Shown: positions 10,215-22,766, counted from the stretch's first letter. The stretch: 64,000 bases of DNA from Sphagnum magellanicum (GCA_021904315.1 CM038922.1:11197347-11261346); one strand, 5' to 3'. The notes: generated from the sequence alone by a model not told the origin. Translations and numbers: made by a program.

Positions 10215-13200
10215 TTTAGCTTAGTCAATTTTACTGACTTAGTGCACCCCACACCAAGGGAACCCACCAAACACCTATGAGTGGGAAGGGCATGTCAGAT
10301 ATATTCGTGGATTTAAGGCAGCCTTTAGATACATTACAATTATAGCCAAGTACCTTATAGAAGAAGGTAACTAAGGATATGAGGTACGTGGAGGTGTAGG
10401 TGCATGCATACACATAAGTCAACCGAGCCCTGGTCGCGGCGGCTTAGCAGCATGGTCCACACACTGCGAATCCTGCCTTTTGCCTCTCACCAGTCTGCTA
10501 GCTTTTTCTTGGCCTCCATCACCTTGTCTTTTGTCTTCCCCCCCCAACATATTTTCAATTTTACTTTCTCCCCATAATAGAATATATACAGGAGTAGGAG
10601 ATTGTATTAGGTGATATCCAATTAACTTCTCACAGATTATAAATAGTGATGTGGCCTCCTCTAAGGCAAAGGAACATTATTTTTGAAGTTCATCTTTTGT
10701 TTTCATTACTAGGAAACACGAACCTAAACATTGTGCATTCCATTCATTTTCAAGTGGATTAAACCAATTCCACTATATTGTACTGACATCTTTTCAAGTG
10801 TATAACTTAGTGGAATTGCCCAATGGATGGGGTCATGTGGCAATGACTAGTGGAATCTTAATGGGTTAGTCTATTATAATGGCATGTATTGTATCCAAAA
10901 CAAAGGTGAATGGCTTATTCCCTGTGATTCTTAAATGAAATACATATTGATGTTTTTCTGATTACATAGTGATTTTCTTATCACAATTTTACTTATTGTT
11001 CTAATGGGTGTATATTGATCTTCTAGTGAGTGCATGGGTCCAACTATGTTATTACTTGAATCACATGTGCTCATGTAGACCATTGCGTTATTTTTAGAAT
11101 ATTTTAAAAATCTTTTTAATACATCTTTCAAAAAACATTAAATTTTAAAAAGTTTCCTTAAATATTATTATGTTAAACTATATATTTTAAAAAATCCCAA
11201 AATGTATCATTAAAAAATATTGTCAAATTGTCCTTTTAATGTCAAAATTATTTTTAAGTTGTTTTTACACAGTTTTTAAGCAATGGCTATAAGAGGTTAA
11301 AAATCCTTATACATATTTTTCACTCATTAGATTGATTCCAATTTCTTATGATATGTATGTAATGTATTCATAATAACATTTTATAATAATAATAATTATT
11401 ATTATTATTATTAAATTATTTTGTATAATCTAAAGTTCAAAAAATTAAGTAGTGGTTACGACTGCTTTTAATGCATGTTAGTATGACTACACCTGCATCA
11501 AATGATATTCTAAAATGGTTGTGCATTAATCTTTGTATCAATATGGGTCCATAATGATTTTCCAGTGACTAGCCATGTAAGTGATTCTAGAAAGTTTCAA
11601 TGTGTAACACAGCCTATTATACGTCACATGACTAATCATAGTTTTTATTAACAATTTTTCTAATTTGTTAGATTAACATGTGGGTCATTCATAATTGGGG
11701 TACCAAGAAGGAGTGTCTAATTAAAAAAAGACTTCAAAAAGACAACTTTGGATTTCTTTTTATCTTATATTTTTATAATTGTAATGGATTATTGTATGCC
11801 AATAGAAAAAATGATGTCTTCTTAAATTAGAAAAAATATTTTAAAATAATTTGGATACTATGTTAATGTCCTTTTGAGTCCTGTAAATTAAAGGAATCAA
11901 GTGTCTAAAGTATTTTTTTTAAAAAGAATCAAAAGGAAGGCATAAAATCATATAATTGATTTAAATTTTTTTGTACAACAAAAACATGCCCCCTTCTATG
12001 GATGAACTTGATGAAAAACCAAATCATTCAAAATTTTCAAAGTCTTGAAATTTTGAAGTAAAGGACTCATTTTTGTAAACCATTTGATTAAAAAAAATGT
12101 TCAATGGGTTCAAAATGTCTAACTTTAAATGTAGGTCCCATGTGAAGGAAATAAACATGCCAAAAAACATGTTTGCTTAAAATTCATTTTGGGATTTTTT
12201 AGGATTTTATACATTTTTGGCATCAAACAAAAATATTCATACACAATTATGTATGATTGTGAAAAATCACCATTAACACATGAATTATCTTATATTGGAT
12301 TATTCAATTTTTTTCACTTAAGTTTGTTTCATGTAAATGTTATTTGTAAAAAATAGCTCTAAAAAGTCCATAAGTCTTTTTTTCCTTTTTTGGTACCCTA
12401 ACTGTGAATGGACCCATATTACTTTCACACTTCAATTCTAAATATAAGTTTGCACTAACATTCATCATTATAGGGTGCCATACTAGTGGCTAGGCTCACT
12501 ATAATTAGGTGGTGGGATTGATCATCGTATTCCATGTCATTATATCTATTAGTGACTTAAAAAGGTCATTTATATATAAAAAGTTCACCATTATCCAAAT
12601 CTTCCAATTACCATTTTTCTTGTGTTTAATCATAATCATGCATCACATTAGAATTCACAAAGTTTAAATCCCTAAGAATTGTGTCATTTTGGCACATGTC
12701 ATTTTATTTTTCCCACGAACAATTTTGGTCATTCACATAGTTAGGTGATCCATACATTATCTTTGGTAAGGGTGTGAAAATCTACCCTAATCATCAAACA
12801 CTATAATGTCATTCATATCATGTTAAAGATTACATGTCACTAAGTCATAAAGCTTATTCCTTAATATTCAAGTCGTTGCGCCATACATGCACATGCCCAC
12901 ATCTAAAGCATAAGTAAGATTGGTCATTATGATACATGTCACTTTATTCCTTTTCATTCAAGCATGGTCATTCACATAGTAAGGTGGTCCATACACCACC
13001 CTCATTAGATTGACAATTTGCCCTTGCTAGTCACAAAACATTATTTCATTGATTTCATATTGCTACTTGGCCTATGTAGATCATTAAGTCGTAATTAAGC
13101 CCTAATAACTTGAGTTAATTTGATGTAATGTGTTGTTTGCATGCATTTCTAAAATAAGGTGCGATGGTTTTTCATTTTTTTAAGCCCCTTTACTTTGAAT

Positions 13201-13300
13201 TGTCTCTTCTTCCCCCTCCCTTTCCTCATTCAATCATGGTTTATATACATTAGCCCTTATAAAATGCAAAACATTTTGCACAAATACCCATGTTATTACA
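10215..13300. other. AT-rich intergenic DNA, no gene recognised
   Basis: A GC-richer island at about 10,430-10,550 reads on the minus strand as a short coding-like piece (KVMEAKKKLADW), too short to name. The remainder is AT-rich, with an ATT microsatellite at about 11,385-11,415. Open frames are short and lack family features. Confidence 0.6.
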
Positions 13301-16300
13301 TCCAATTCAATCACTAAGATTAGAGTTGGTTTTATTAACATTTATGTCATTGGTGGCCTATGTCATTCAGTAGGACTTGGGTTTGTCACTAGGACCTATG
13401 TCACTAATGTTTGTTTTAATTCAAACTCAAAGTGTACTATGTCACTAGGACATATGCCACTAAAGCTCTTGTTATTTAGCCTATGTCATTGAAGTTTATA
13501 ATATCACTAAGGGCTTATGTTAATTAGCCATGTTTCACTAAGTTTATTTGAAGTTTACGTCACTTAAACCAAGTTTACTTCACTAAGGTTTGAGGTTTGT
13601 GCATAATTTGGGCTTGTATCATTAAGGTCAAATCAGTTACACCTAATCTTAATGCCATAGATTCTACTTGTCATATATGCTAGGCTTGTATTATGAAATT
13701 TGCTAAAAACATGTTCGAACATGTACATGGACCTTTCAAATCAAATGATACCTTTAATATTCATGCTCGCACATTTCACCTTTTCCTCCGCTTCGTGTGT
13801 TGCTCCTTTAAACCCTTATCAATCACAACATGTAGTGGCATTTTAAAACTTCCCACAACAAGACATTACATATTGAATTTTGGGATGAAATTCGAAGTCT
13901 TATGAATTCAGAACTTTATAATGTTGTGTGTACATGTGAGTGTGCACACTTTGTAATAAGCTAACAATTCCCATTGAACAATCTACTTGCATCATCTATA
14001 ATTGCAATTCCATGAAATGTATTAATGGCATTCACTTTAAAACTATGAGATCCTTTACATTTCCATGAAGAACACACATATTTGAACTTTCTCAATTGGC
14101 ATTTGGAGTCTAGAGGTAGTGAACACTTGCATCCCACATTTGTATGGGGTAATTTTCCATACATGCATCTAGGATCCCTTGTATATGACTTGCATCAAAA
14201 CAATAAGATTTTTTTTCATTTCAAGATGCTTTACAACACCTTGTAACACATATTACCCTAGGTTGTTGCATGGAATAGTTCTATAGGAATGACCTCCAAA
14301 GTCATTAATAATGTCATATTTAGGATATGATCATCATTAATCCCATCATTTAGTATTACACATGGCCCTTATTGCACCGTACCATGATAAATGACAATGT
14401 AAATGAATTATGGAATTAAAGTGTGAAATAGTAATATGGCAAACATCAACAAAAATATCAATAAAGGGGGAGTGAAAATGTTGAATTGACCATTCCATGG
14501 TTTAAACTCTAGAAAATGGTTCCTTATAGTTAGTGGTTTGGGCATGCATGGTGATTGTGCAATGACATGTCCCTTGCCATAAGACCCCAATCGCTAGGAA
14601 CATCCAAAACCAGTACCAAACCATTATAGTGGTATAGGTGCATTCCACTCAAAATTTGAGTGTATTGGTTAGTGACTAGGATCATTTCCACTAGTAAGTT
14701 GGGGATGCATTGTAGTTAAAATCCTAATTTTTTGAATTTTCGTACCTTGCAAATGGAGTTGGCAACACTTGCTTCTTATTCCTTTGTGTGTTGCAGATGT
14801 GCCACTTCCTCTTGAAGTCCAACATTCTATATACAATCAAACAATAAGTCAAAAATAAAATAAAATAATAACATCAATATCCAATACTCTGCCATAAAAA
14901 ACAAAGCAATAACATTACATTAACAAGCATAGTAATGGTTGCATTTCCATGAGCAATTTAACCAAACCAAGAAACCAACAACTACTTGACCATCAGCAAC
15001 CCCATCCACAAAAACCTTGCAAACATAAAGTTATGCATGTGAATGAATGGGTGCACTCATGGTTGGGCCTTTAACATGCACAAACGTTGCATGGTTGAGC
15101 CTTTAACATAGCAATGGCTACATAATTTGCGTCAAATGATGCTGGAGTTCGCAATGTAGATCATTATGAATAAGTTGCAACAACTTGGTAGTTCGAGGTT
15201 GCATGGCCTTTTTTTGAACTAGTTCACGAAATTGCTTCCCACAAATGCAACTGTCACAAAAGTTAGTGTGAAGAAAGTTGTCTCTGCAAATTTTGTGTGG
15301 CTTTTACCACACTATGGGTCTGTTCCCATCCAATTGTTGCATAACAGTAGCTACTGTACAGTCAACTTGATTCAAGTGGAGTTAGAGAAGAAAAATGATG
15401 CAAAGTTTGTTGGTGCTGAACTCACTTTTGTTTCTTAATAGTCCAATTGTGTTCTATCCACCATTTAAACCCATGCACGTCAAGAATCAAAGCTCCTCTG
15501 ATTAGCCAGTAGATTTGAATTGATCTACATCATTGTGCCCAATGAATATGCTGAAATATTTTGTCCATGACTATGTTTCTCAGATTTTTACATGTTTAGA
15601 CAGTGATTGCATTGGGCCCTTCAAGCCATTAATCCAATAATTCATTCTACCTCACAAATTTAGCGTTGTCTTCAAACATAACTTTGACAAAATTAATGAC
15701 ATATGTTTGAATGCCATTGTATAGTGTCCAGGATACTAGGGGTCAAATTATACACCTTGAAACATATGTGCATGATTTTTCATAAAGCATGGACCAATAA
15801 TTTTGGTTTCTCCACAACTAGTTGAACTAACCACACATATCCCTTCGGGCACAAATCCTTCCGTGAATCCTTCTAGTACTTGAGGCCAGCCTTCAATGAT
15901 TCAAAACTCAAAACACACACCTTTCAAAAAGTCCAAGGGAACTAGAAAGTAGGAAATATGCAACAAAAGGAAATGAGATCACTCGTTGATGCTGACACTA
16001 CTTGGGCTCATAACATCATGTCCATGATGTCAATTTGATATGTAAGTGAATTTTGGATTGCTACAGCCTTACCCTATAGCTTGACAAACTTCATCCATAC
16101 ATAAATTCTCACTCACTCATCAAACCAATGGTATGTTTGTTGCCACTTCCTTAGTGTGCTTGAAATCCCACCTCACAGATTGAGAATATAAGTCAGTTCA
16201 TACTTATTAAATCTAGCAGATTTCCTCAGATTTCCCATGCACTGAAGTACACTGAAATAGATCTAATCAGAGATTTAGATTGAGCAAACAAGGACTTTGG

Positions 16301-16901
16301 TGCAGTTGGCCACAACAGTCAGCATCTTGTCAAACAAAACATTCTGTTGTCTAGCATTGATGCAGTAATACACGACGCCTAGAGTCCAAGTTGTTTGCAT
16401 CCTTTATGTTAAACATGATGGACCTGTACCCCACAATTATAATGCTAATGCATTAGCACCAAATTTTTGGGAAACATATGTGTAATGCTATGAACTAAAT
16501 AAAGACTTTGGAATGTCAAAGTTGAAATGGCTGGCAAAATTGGCTATTTCCTCTGCAGGTGTCATTGTGATGATGAAAGCATTATTTGAGGAAGATTTGT
16601 AGAATGGGGTGTGGAAACTTTGTTGACCGAACTCTGGAGGCTTTGCAGCAATGTAAGGCTTGATGCGGATGCTACCAAATCCCAAAAATTATAAAACATT
16701 TGGAGAATCTTTTGCGACCAATTTGAACCTCAATTTCCTTGTTTTGCCAACATGTAGAAACGGGGATAACCATCAACAACATGAGCTTGACACACCTAAC
16801 TTATTTCAAACACATCAAATTATGAGCAGGAGCCCAGTATTCAAGGTAGAGATATTTTAGTATGTATAGATTACTTTTAGAAACATGCATCTAGGGCTCC
16901 T
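13301..16901. other. Intergenic DNA, no gene recognised
   Basis: From about 13,330 to 13,650 the phrase TATGTCACTAAG recurs irregularly, a decayed simple repeat. Between 14,000 and 16,900 I see no frame longer than about 70 codons and no domain motif. The plus frame at 15,232-15,438 and the minus frame at 16,488-16,685 are open but unrecognisable. Confidence 0.6.
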
Positions 16902-17271
16902 TGTTATGGACCGACTACAAACAAGTGGAGAATTTCAGGACAAGACAAGTTTTATTGATACATCAACTGGTGTTGATCTGCTGAAGGGTTGTTCCCCAGA
17001 CTATCTCCTTTTATAACCCTGAACCATACTAGTCCCAAAATATCCTAGGCCATGATATTGCCAAAAGTATCCCAAAGTATCCAAAAATATCCTAGGCCAT
17101 GATATTGCCAAAAGTATCCCAAAGTATCCAAAAATATCCTAGGACATGACATTGTCAAAAGTATCCCAAGTATCCAAAAATATCCTAAGCCATGATATTG
17201 CCAAAAGTATCTCAAAATATCCTAAGACATGACATTGCCCAAAATATCCCAAAATATACTAGGCCATGACA
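16902..17271 (-). mobile_element. Solo LTR fossil, 370 bp, minus orientation
   Basis: The ends read TGTTATGG and CCATGACA, giving TG...CA with a near-perfect inverted terminal repeat. The flanks are CTCCT (16,897-16,901) and CTCTT (17,272-17,276), a 5-bp target duplication with one difference. Read on the minus strand it has the LTR order: a U3 made mostly of a minisatellite, a TATAAAAGG box near 17,010-17,020, then AATAAA near 16,955 before the end. No internal retroelement sequence adjoins it, so it is probably the remnant of LTR-LTR recombination. The copia or gypsy origin cannot be told. Confidence 0.7.
17030..17265. repeat. Minisatellite in solo LTR U3, unit about 55 bp
   Basis: About five units of the pattern ATATCCTAGGCCATGATATT then GCCAAAAGTATCCCAAAGT recur head to tail, with units 1 and 2 nearly identical. 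Such arrays in U3 can act as enhancers in known LTRs; here that is only inference. Confidence 0.75.
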
Positions 17272-17276
17272 CTCTT

Positions 17277-17879
17277 GGTGAATGCACTTGTGATGTCTTG
17301 TGTAAGCTGCAAAGGCATTAACAAACATACTCAATCATAGAAAAATCTCTTGAATAACCCATGAAAACTTTGCCAGAGCATACAAGGCTTCAACTTTGTG
17401 TAAGTGATGAGGTTATTTGGTGTAGACATGGAGGATAAGTTCTTTAACCTCTTAGTCATGCCTTCCCATTCGAGCGAGACCACCGGTGCTACATATTGCA
17501 TATTTATGGATAGGGATAGAGACGATCTATTTAAATAATCCAAGCTCCAGCCCTAGCTATCTAGAAAAGTCAGTCAATTGCCCATAACAGCTCCTTATGA
17601 CCTTCTCTATGTTGTCAATTATTATGTTGAGCACTGAGGTGATGTGATAGTCCTTGCCAATTCTCACCTGGATAACTTAGGTTTAGTTACTACTATCAAA
17701 GTGTCTATAGTTGACCATCATAACACATCATTTGTTCTCTGATTCCATACCTCACATCCAACCCATCCAAATGAAACTTGTTCTGAGGCACGATCCGAGC
17801 TTATGTGCACCCACCCCTTGCTCGAACAGGCAAACAATGTCACTTTCTCCACTCATCACAAGATTCTTCCCTTGCTTTC
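17277..17879. other. Intergenic stretch, no gene recognised
   Basis: It lies between the solo LTR and the left edge of the duplication. No supported coding frame, RNA gene or repeat is visible. Confidence 0.5.
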
Positions 17880-18386
17880 ACCCCTCTGGCTTCTTAGATG
17901 TCCAAATTGCAAGAAGAATTGTACATTCTCCTCATCCTCTTTGGCATACTTGTATACAATATGTTCAATCCCCTGGAAAATAGTTGATCTTGCTGAATGC
18001 ACAGTGGAATCAGGTTCTTAGAATCTTCAAAGCTTAATGACCCAGAATGTGATGGAATATTACCACTGAAATGATATAGAATGCAATGCCAAAATTGAAG
18101 CAAAAGCTTTAGGGCAAGGAATATGCAGAGTACCTTGGAAGGGGTTTTGGGAATATGCAATTCCTAATTGTAGGAAACACCCAAGCTTGGTCCTGATTTT
18201 GGAGATGTCTTGAAGGTGGTGCTCAATTTGATGTCATCTACATAGGAGAAGATCCTAGATAATGTTGTGCAGGTTTGCACAAATTGGGAAGAAAAGTCTT
18301 TTGCAGGCTTCCAAAAACCAAATCAACATTCATGGCTCCTCAAGTCTCATTTTTGCTGGTTGCTTGGATGGTTGCTTGGCTTCAAA

Positions 18387-19529
18387 CTACATTCCTGAAT
18401 TGAGCAAGGGACTACTAATAACCCTAATTTGGCAAATGTCAACTAGTGCGGAGGAAGAGCCAGGATTACTGCAGTTGTTACCATGAAGTAACACAGGGAA
18501 CGCATGAGAAGTAGACAAGAAATTGGCCATGGCCCAAACAAAAAAGTACAGGAAAAGAGCAATGATGCTAAAACTGGGTTTAGACAGAGACATGGTACCC
18601 TCAAAACAACCCATGCTAAGATTGTCATGTCAGAAGGAAAATCAGGTGGGAAAAAACGTCCACAAGGATCGACCACAAAGAAAATCCTAGTATAAACAAC
18701 TTTTCAGGACAAAGCAAAACACAGAAAATTGCATAATCAACTGAGCAGTTGGCCATGACCAAAACAATGCAACAAAGGACAAGAAGGATGACACCCACAT
18801 AGATAGACAGAGGTCAGGTGCGTTCAGGACAACCCATGCAAAGTATCTGTTCTCATAAGTGAAATCAGGAGGACACCTTGAGTCTACAAGGATTGACCAC
18901 ATTGAGTCTGTAAGCTTTTTGTACTTGAACTGAGAACTTTTAAGCTTAACCCATTGCACAAAAAGGGCAACTGTGAATGCAAATGGAACTAGCTCCAAGA
19001 GGAGTAGCATAAGCTTTATAGTTAACTGCAAAGAGAAAGGAATCATTGCACCCAATTCAGAGAAACAAAGTGCTACAAAGTGTAACACTGATTGTATACA
19101 AGAGCCAACTAGAGAAGAAAAGTGTGGTCCCAAGACTAAGCTTGCCCACATCAAAATAACTATAGAAAACAAAAGAGAAAATAAAATACCCATTGAGCTC
19201 CTAAGGTTCAACCACCGCTCTCCAATTGTATCTAATGTCAACAACTTATTTAAACCTGAAGTTTCACAAAACCTTGAAAAGTTAGTCAGAAAAGAGTCAT
19301 AGAGAAAATCCCAGGACAAAGGACAACTTTTCAAGACAAAGCAAAACATGGAACATTGCATAATCAACCAAGCAGTTCGCCATGACCAAAACAACGCAAC
19401 AAAGGACAAGAAGGATGACACCCACATAGATAGACAGAGACCAGGTGCGTTCAGAACAACCCATGGGAAGTATCTGCTCACATAAGGGAAATCAGGTGGA
19501 CAATTTGAGTCTACAAGAATTGACCACAT
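18387..19529 (-). pseudogene. Tandem membrane-module repeats downstream of kinase copy 1
   Basis: On the minus strand, directly after the stop that ends the membrane tail, the frame stays open for 280 codons (19,529-18,687). It repeats the same hydrophobic module: MWSILVDS, CPPDF, LCLSMWVSSFLSF, FWSWPTAWLIMQC, a helix-rich middle, then SSQFKYKKLTD. At the boundary with the next unit the codon is TCA (Ser) where the upstream boundary has TGA (stop), so the array is one repeat run with a stop in one junction. A shorter, more decayed unit follows at 18,387-18,676 in other frames. Unit length is about 620 bp. These could be unused relics, 3' untranslated sequence, or alternative last exons; with no start codon context of their own they are not independent genes. 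Confidence 0.6.
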
Positions 19530-20534
19530 TCAGTCTGTAAGCTTTTTGGCCTTGAACTGATAACTTTTAAGCTGAACCCATGCCACAAAAAGGGCAACTG
19601 TGAATGCAAACTCCAAAGAGAAAGGTATCATTGCACCCAATTCAAAGAAATGAAGTTTTACAAAGTGTGTGCTTGCCTGGAAACTGAAAAGAATAACCCC
19701 GACAGATTCAGAAAAACAAAGTTTTACAAAGAGTAGAACTCCCTGGGCACAAAAATGAAATAGAGAGAAAAAGTGTAGCACCAAGAATAGGCTTGCCCTC
19801 ATCACAACAAATGTGGAGAACGTAAGAAACAGTAAAACTCCCACTGCTCTCCCAAGGTTCAACCACCAATCTAATATAGTATTTGACTTCAACCACTTGT
19901 TTAAACTAGAAGCTTTGCAAAACCTGAACATATTAGTAGAAAAGGAGTCAGAGAGAAAATCTGAGCACAAAATACAACTTCTTATGACAAAATAAAACGT
20001 GGAACATTGCAGGATCAACCAAGCAGTTGGCCATGACCAAAACATTAACATACAACACAACAGAAATCCCACACAAGTAGGTAGACACAGATAAGAATCT
20101 GTAACAAGTCTCGATACAGGAGGAAGAACATGGAAATGACGAGTTGTGGAGTTTGGAGGACTTTTTGCCTTCAAGAACGTAATGGCCCATTGGACACAAA
20201 CCCAAACCGCAAATACTGTTGATGTGACAGCAAGGCAGAATACCACATACTGTCCAACTGTGTCAAAAAAGAAAAGAACTATAGAAAAACATCTAGAAAG
20301 GAAGAGGGCTAGAAAGTCCTGGGCTGCCTGCACAGAGAAAAGAAATGGAGAAGCATAGAGTGCTACAAAGAAGTGTTGGACTTCCTGCACAGATAGAAGA
20401 CTTGTCACAACAAATAGAGAAAACAACAGAAAGCCTGCTATCTCAAGGTTGAATGATCTCTCACTGATTGTAGCCTTGGATTTCAGCTCATGAGCATCAA
20501 CACTAATAATGTCAACTTCTTGGTTGTCATTCAA
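19530..20534 (-). pseudogene. Membrane tail of kinase copy 1, out of frame with the kinase
   Basis: This frame (about 330 codons) is the counterpart of the last ~300 residues of the copy 2 kinase and is still almost identical to it. It holds eight or more hydrophobic segments, such as IAGFLLFSLFVVTSLLSV and VGFLLCCMLMFWSW, separated by short Lys/Arg loops, and ends in KKLTD. In copy 2 it is continuous with the kinase; here a 67-bp tandem duplication at the junction shifts the frame, so ordinary translation of the kinase does not enter it. The first in-frame residues duplicate the preceding NDNQEVDIIS sequence. Its good preservation suggests the shift is recent, or that splicing restores the frame. 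Confidence 0.7.
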
Positions 20535-20608
20535 GCTTGGACTTGGATTTCAGCTCATGAACATCAAAACTAATAATGTCAACTTCTTGGTTGTCATTCA
20601 AGCTTGGA
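20475..20608. repeat. 67-bp tandem duplication in kinase copy 1
   Basis: Two head-to-tail units start at 20,475 and 20,542, each beginning CTTGGATTTCAGCTCATGA, with two or three differences between them. Kinase copy 2 has a single unit at the same place. Because 67 is not a multiple of three, the insertion shifts the reading frame. Confidence 0.9.
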
Positions 20609-22740
20609 CCAGCAAGAAGCTTCCTCCCAATAGGAAATTTTGTGATGAGGAGAAGCCTGTGTAAAGCTCTCCTGTACCCCTTCTGGTACATCTCCAGTAT
20701 TGCTGATGGTCTTGTAGCATCTGGGCATTTTGAAGAGTCCATGTATTGTAATAACTCTGTTATACAAGGGAGAAGAATGCCAGCACTGGTTTGTTGTTTA
20801 AAAGCCCTTTGCAACATGATCCTAGCTTCATGGTCACTTTGAGCCACACCTCGTCCAAGAGCATAGCAGCATCCAAGCTCCACATATGCACAAGAATATC
20901 CCTGCTGAATGGCTAGTTGATAAAGCTCAACAGCCTTCTCATGGTTCTGTTCTGTACCAAGTCCATGCTCGAAACAAAGGCCAAGTCTATACTGTGCCTC
21001 TAGGTTCTTCTGCTGAGCTGCATTGCTGAACAATATGAATGCCTTGTCAAAATCTTGCCATTGACTGATCCAATTGCCAAAATGCTTACCTGCTTTCACC
21101 TGCTCTTGAATCCAATCCAATTCCATGCCATTGATGTGATCTGGCACATGATCTCCATTGTAACATGCATGGAAGACTGTGAAACTGTACACATGAATAG
21201 GCATATTCTCTTTCAAACCCTCCTCAATGCACAAATTTGGACCCAAAAAAGATGACAACTTTTGGGCATCATTCTCAACAATGAAATTTAATGGGGATGG
21301 AAATGAATCTCTTAGGATCAACTCCTTGCAGTACAGCAACATTTGGCAGATTTTCGGAAATGGAGGCCGTTCTTCAGCCTTTGTGGCCCAACACCTGCCT
21401 ATGAATGCTGACAGATACACTGGGCAGTAGGCCTTTGATGGTAAAGCAGGCCTCTTCCCTCTGCAAACTTTCTTATAAAGGTCCTTTCGAGGTACATCTG
21501 AAAATGGTGTCTTCCCAGTGAGCACCTCAAGGAAAACCATCGCAAAGCTATAAACATCTGCTGCTTTGGTGTACTTCCTGTCTTTGTTGTCCTCTTGATC
21601 AAATACTTCGGGTGCCCTCCATGGACTTGTACCCATGTCCATGGTGGTAAATTGGGAGTTCTCCTTTAATTTTGAAAGGCCAAAGTCTGCAATCTTGACA
21701 TGCCGAGACCAGGAAAGTTCAAGGTTCTCATCATCCTTCACCACATTTATTAAGACATTCCTTGCCTTAAGATCCCGGTGCATCACATGGCTTTCATGCA
21801 AGTAGTTCATGCCGTGTGCTATCTGTAGCATGACATCAACAGCTCCAAGGAGGGGAAGAGGGGGTCTTCCCTCATTCCCTGCCATGCGACTGGCTAAGTA
21901 ACTTTCAAGGTCCTCCCTCATTAGCTCCAAAACAATTACTTCTTGAGTTTCATTGAAAGTATGCCCAATGAGCTGAACCACATTAGGGTGTTGCAACTTT
22001 GCCAACAAGTTCACTTCATTCTCAACATCCTTCCTACTTGTGTTCTGGGGACGTCCGAAAACCTTAGCTGCTGCTGTCCTTCCAAGGAACTCGCACTTGA
22101 ACACTGTTCCAAAGGACCCTTCTCCAAGTCTTTCCTTTCCATGCACATCAACATCGTCAAACTTTATCAAGAATTGGCCATGAATGGATCTCCGTTTCAA
22201 GTGTTTTGCTAGATTGTAATCAATATTGGTGTACCCTGAATCTAAGCAGGCATTTATGTGCTGCAATAGGGTCTCCCTGTCCCAATGAGATGCTTGTTGA
22301 ACACCTGCCATTGGCAATTCTGAATCCATGACGGTTGAGAGATCATATTTGAATTTGCACCCAGCTTCTGCAATTGCAATCTTTACCACCTTAACACAAC
22401 TGAGAAACTCTTTCAAGTGGATTTCGAGCTTCTTTCCAACTGACATAGAATTGGACAAGTTGGCCATTGACCTCCACCAATCATTGTTGGCCCAATCTTT
22501 TGCCAACCTCTCACCATAGCACATAAGACGACACAATTCTGCTAGAACTTGTTCGCACGAATCTGGAAATCCTGCATCTAACTCTCTGTCCAAGTTTAGG
22601 AGATATTTGTCCAGATCATCCATTGAGTTCATGTATATGTCTGCAAGGAGTTTGCACAGCTTTTGGTTGAATTTGACTTCTCCACACTGTTGCACCAACT
22701 TCCTCGCTATTTCCTCGCATGTGATGTACAGACCCGTCAT
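20527..22740 (-). CDS. Protein kinase with Sel1-like repeats, copy 1 (truncated before its membrane tail)
   Basis: Predicted product about 737 residues from the ATG at 22,740; the frame runs 11 codons further upstream but into a splice acceptor, without another ATG. Order: helical N-terminal region (~1-180), Ser/Thr-type protein kinase (~195-475), linker, Sel1-like repeats (~560-655). Kinase signatures are complete: GEGSFGTV loop, AAAKVF lysine, HRDLKARN catalytic loop, DFGLSK, APE, and DVYSFAMV. The Sel1 part shows AQYRLGLCFEHGLG and AYVELGCCYALGRG. It should phosphorylate Ser/Thr; substrate unknown. The helical N-terminus before a kinase recalls MLKL/HeLo-type proteins, but that is only a hypothesis. 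The frame ends early, after a 67-bp duplication, so the membrane tail present in copy 2 is lost and the product may be soluble. Expression of this shorter form is plausible because all kinase motifs are intact. Confidence 0.8.
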   Translation of the reverse strand: MTGLYITCEEIARKLVQQCGEVKFNQKLCKLLADIYMNSMDDLDKYLLNLDRELDAGFPDSCEQVLAELCRLMCYGERLAKDWANNDWWRSMANLSNSMSVGKKLEIHLKEFLSCVKVVKIAIAEAGCKFKYDLSTVMDSELPMAGVQQASHWDRETLLQHINACLDSGYTNIDYNLAKHLKRRSIHGQFLIKFDDVDVHGKERLGEGSFGTVFKCEFLGRTAAAKVFGRPQNTSRKDVENEVNLLAKLQHPNVVQLIGHTFNETQEVIVLELMREDLESYLASRMAGNEGRPPLPLLGAVDVMLQIAHGMNYLHESHVMHRDLKARNVLINVVKDDENLELSWSRHVKIADFGLSKLKENSQFTTMDMGTSPWRAPEVFDQEDNKDRKYTKAADVYSFAMVFLEVLTGKTPFSDVPRKDLYKKVCRGKRPALPSKAYCPVYLSAFIGRCWATKAEERPPFPKICQMLLYCKELILRDSFPSPLNFIVENDAQKLSSFLGPNLCIEEGLKENMPIHVYSFTVFHACYNGDHVPDHINGMELDWIQEQVKAGKHFGNWISQWQDFDKAFILFSNAAQQKNLEAQYRLGLCFEHGLGTEQNHEKAVELYQLAIQQGYSCAYVELGCCYALGRGVAQSDHEARIMLQRAFKQQTSAGILLPCITELLQYMDSSKCPDATRPSAILEMYQKGYRRALHRLLLITKFPIGRKLLAGPSLNDNQEVDIISFDVHELKSKSKLE

Positions 22741-22766
22741 GTTGGAACAAAGTGTATAGATGCACC

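Noticed and set aside
15232-15438. 68-codon plus frame as a small gene
   Set aside because: No recognisable motif, repeat family or promoter context; length is within chance expectation for this window.
20576-22519. Plus-strand open frames across the kinase gene (also 51,607-53,243)
   Set aside because: They are antisense shadows of the kinase frame; they recur in both copies only because the gene does.
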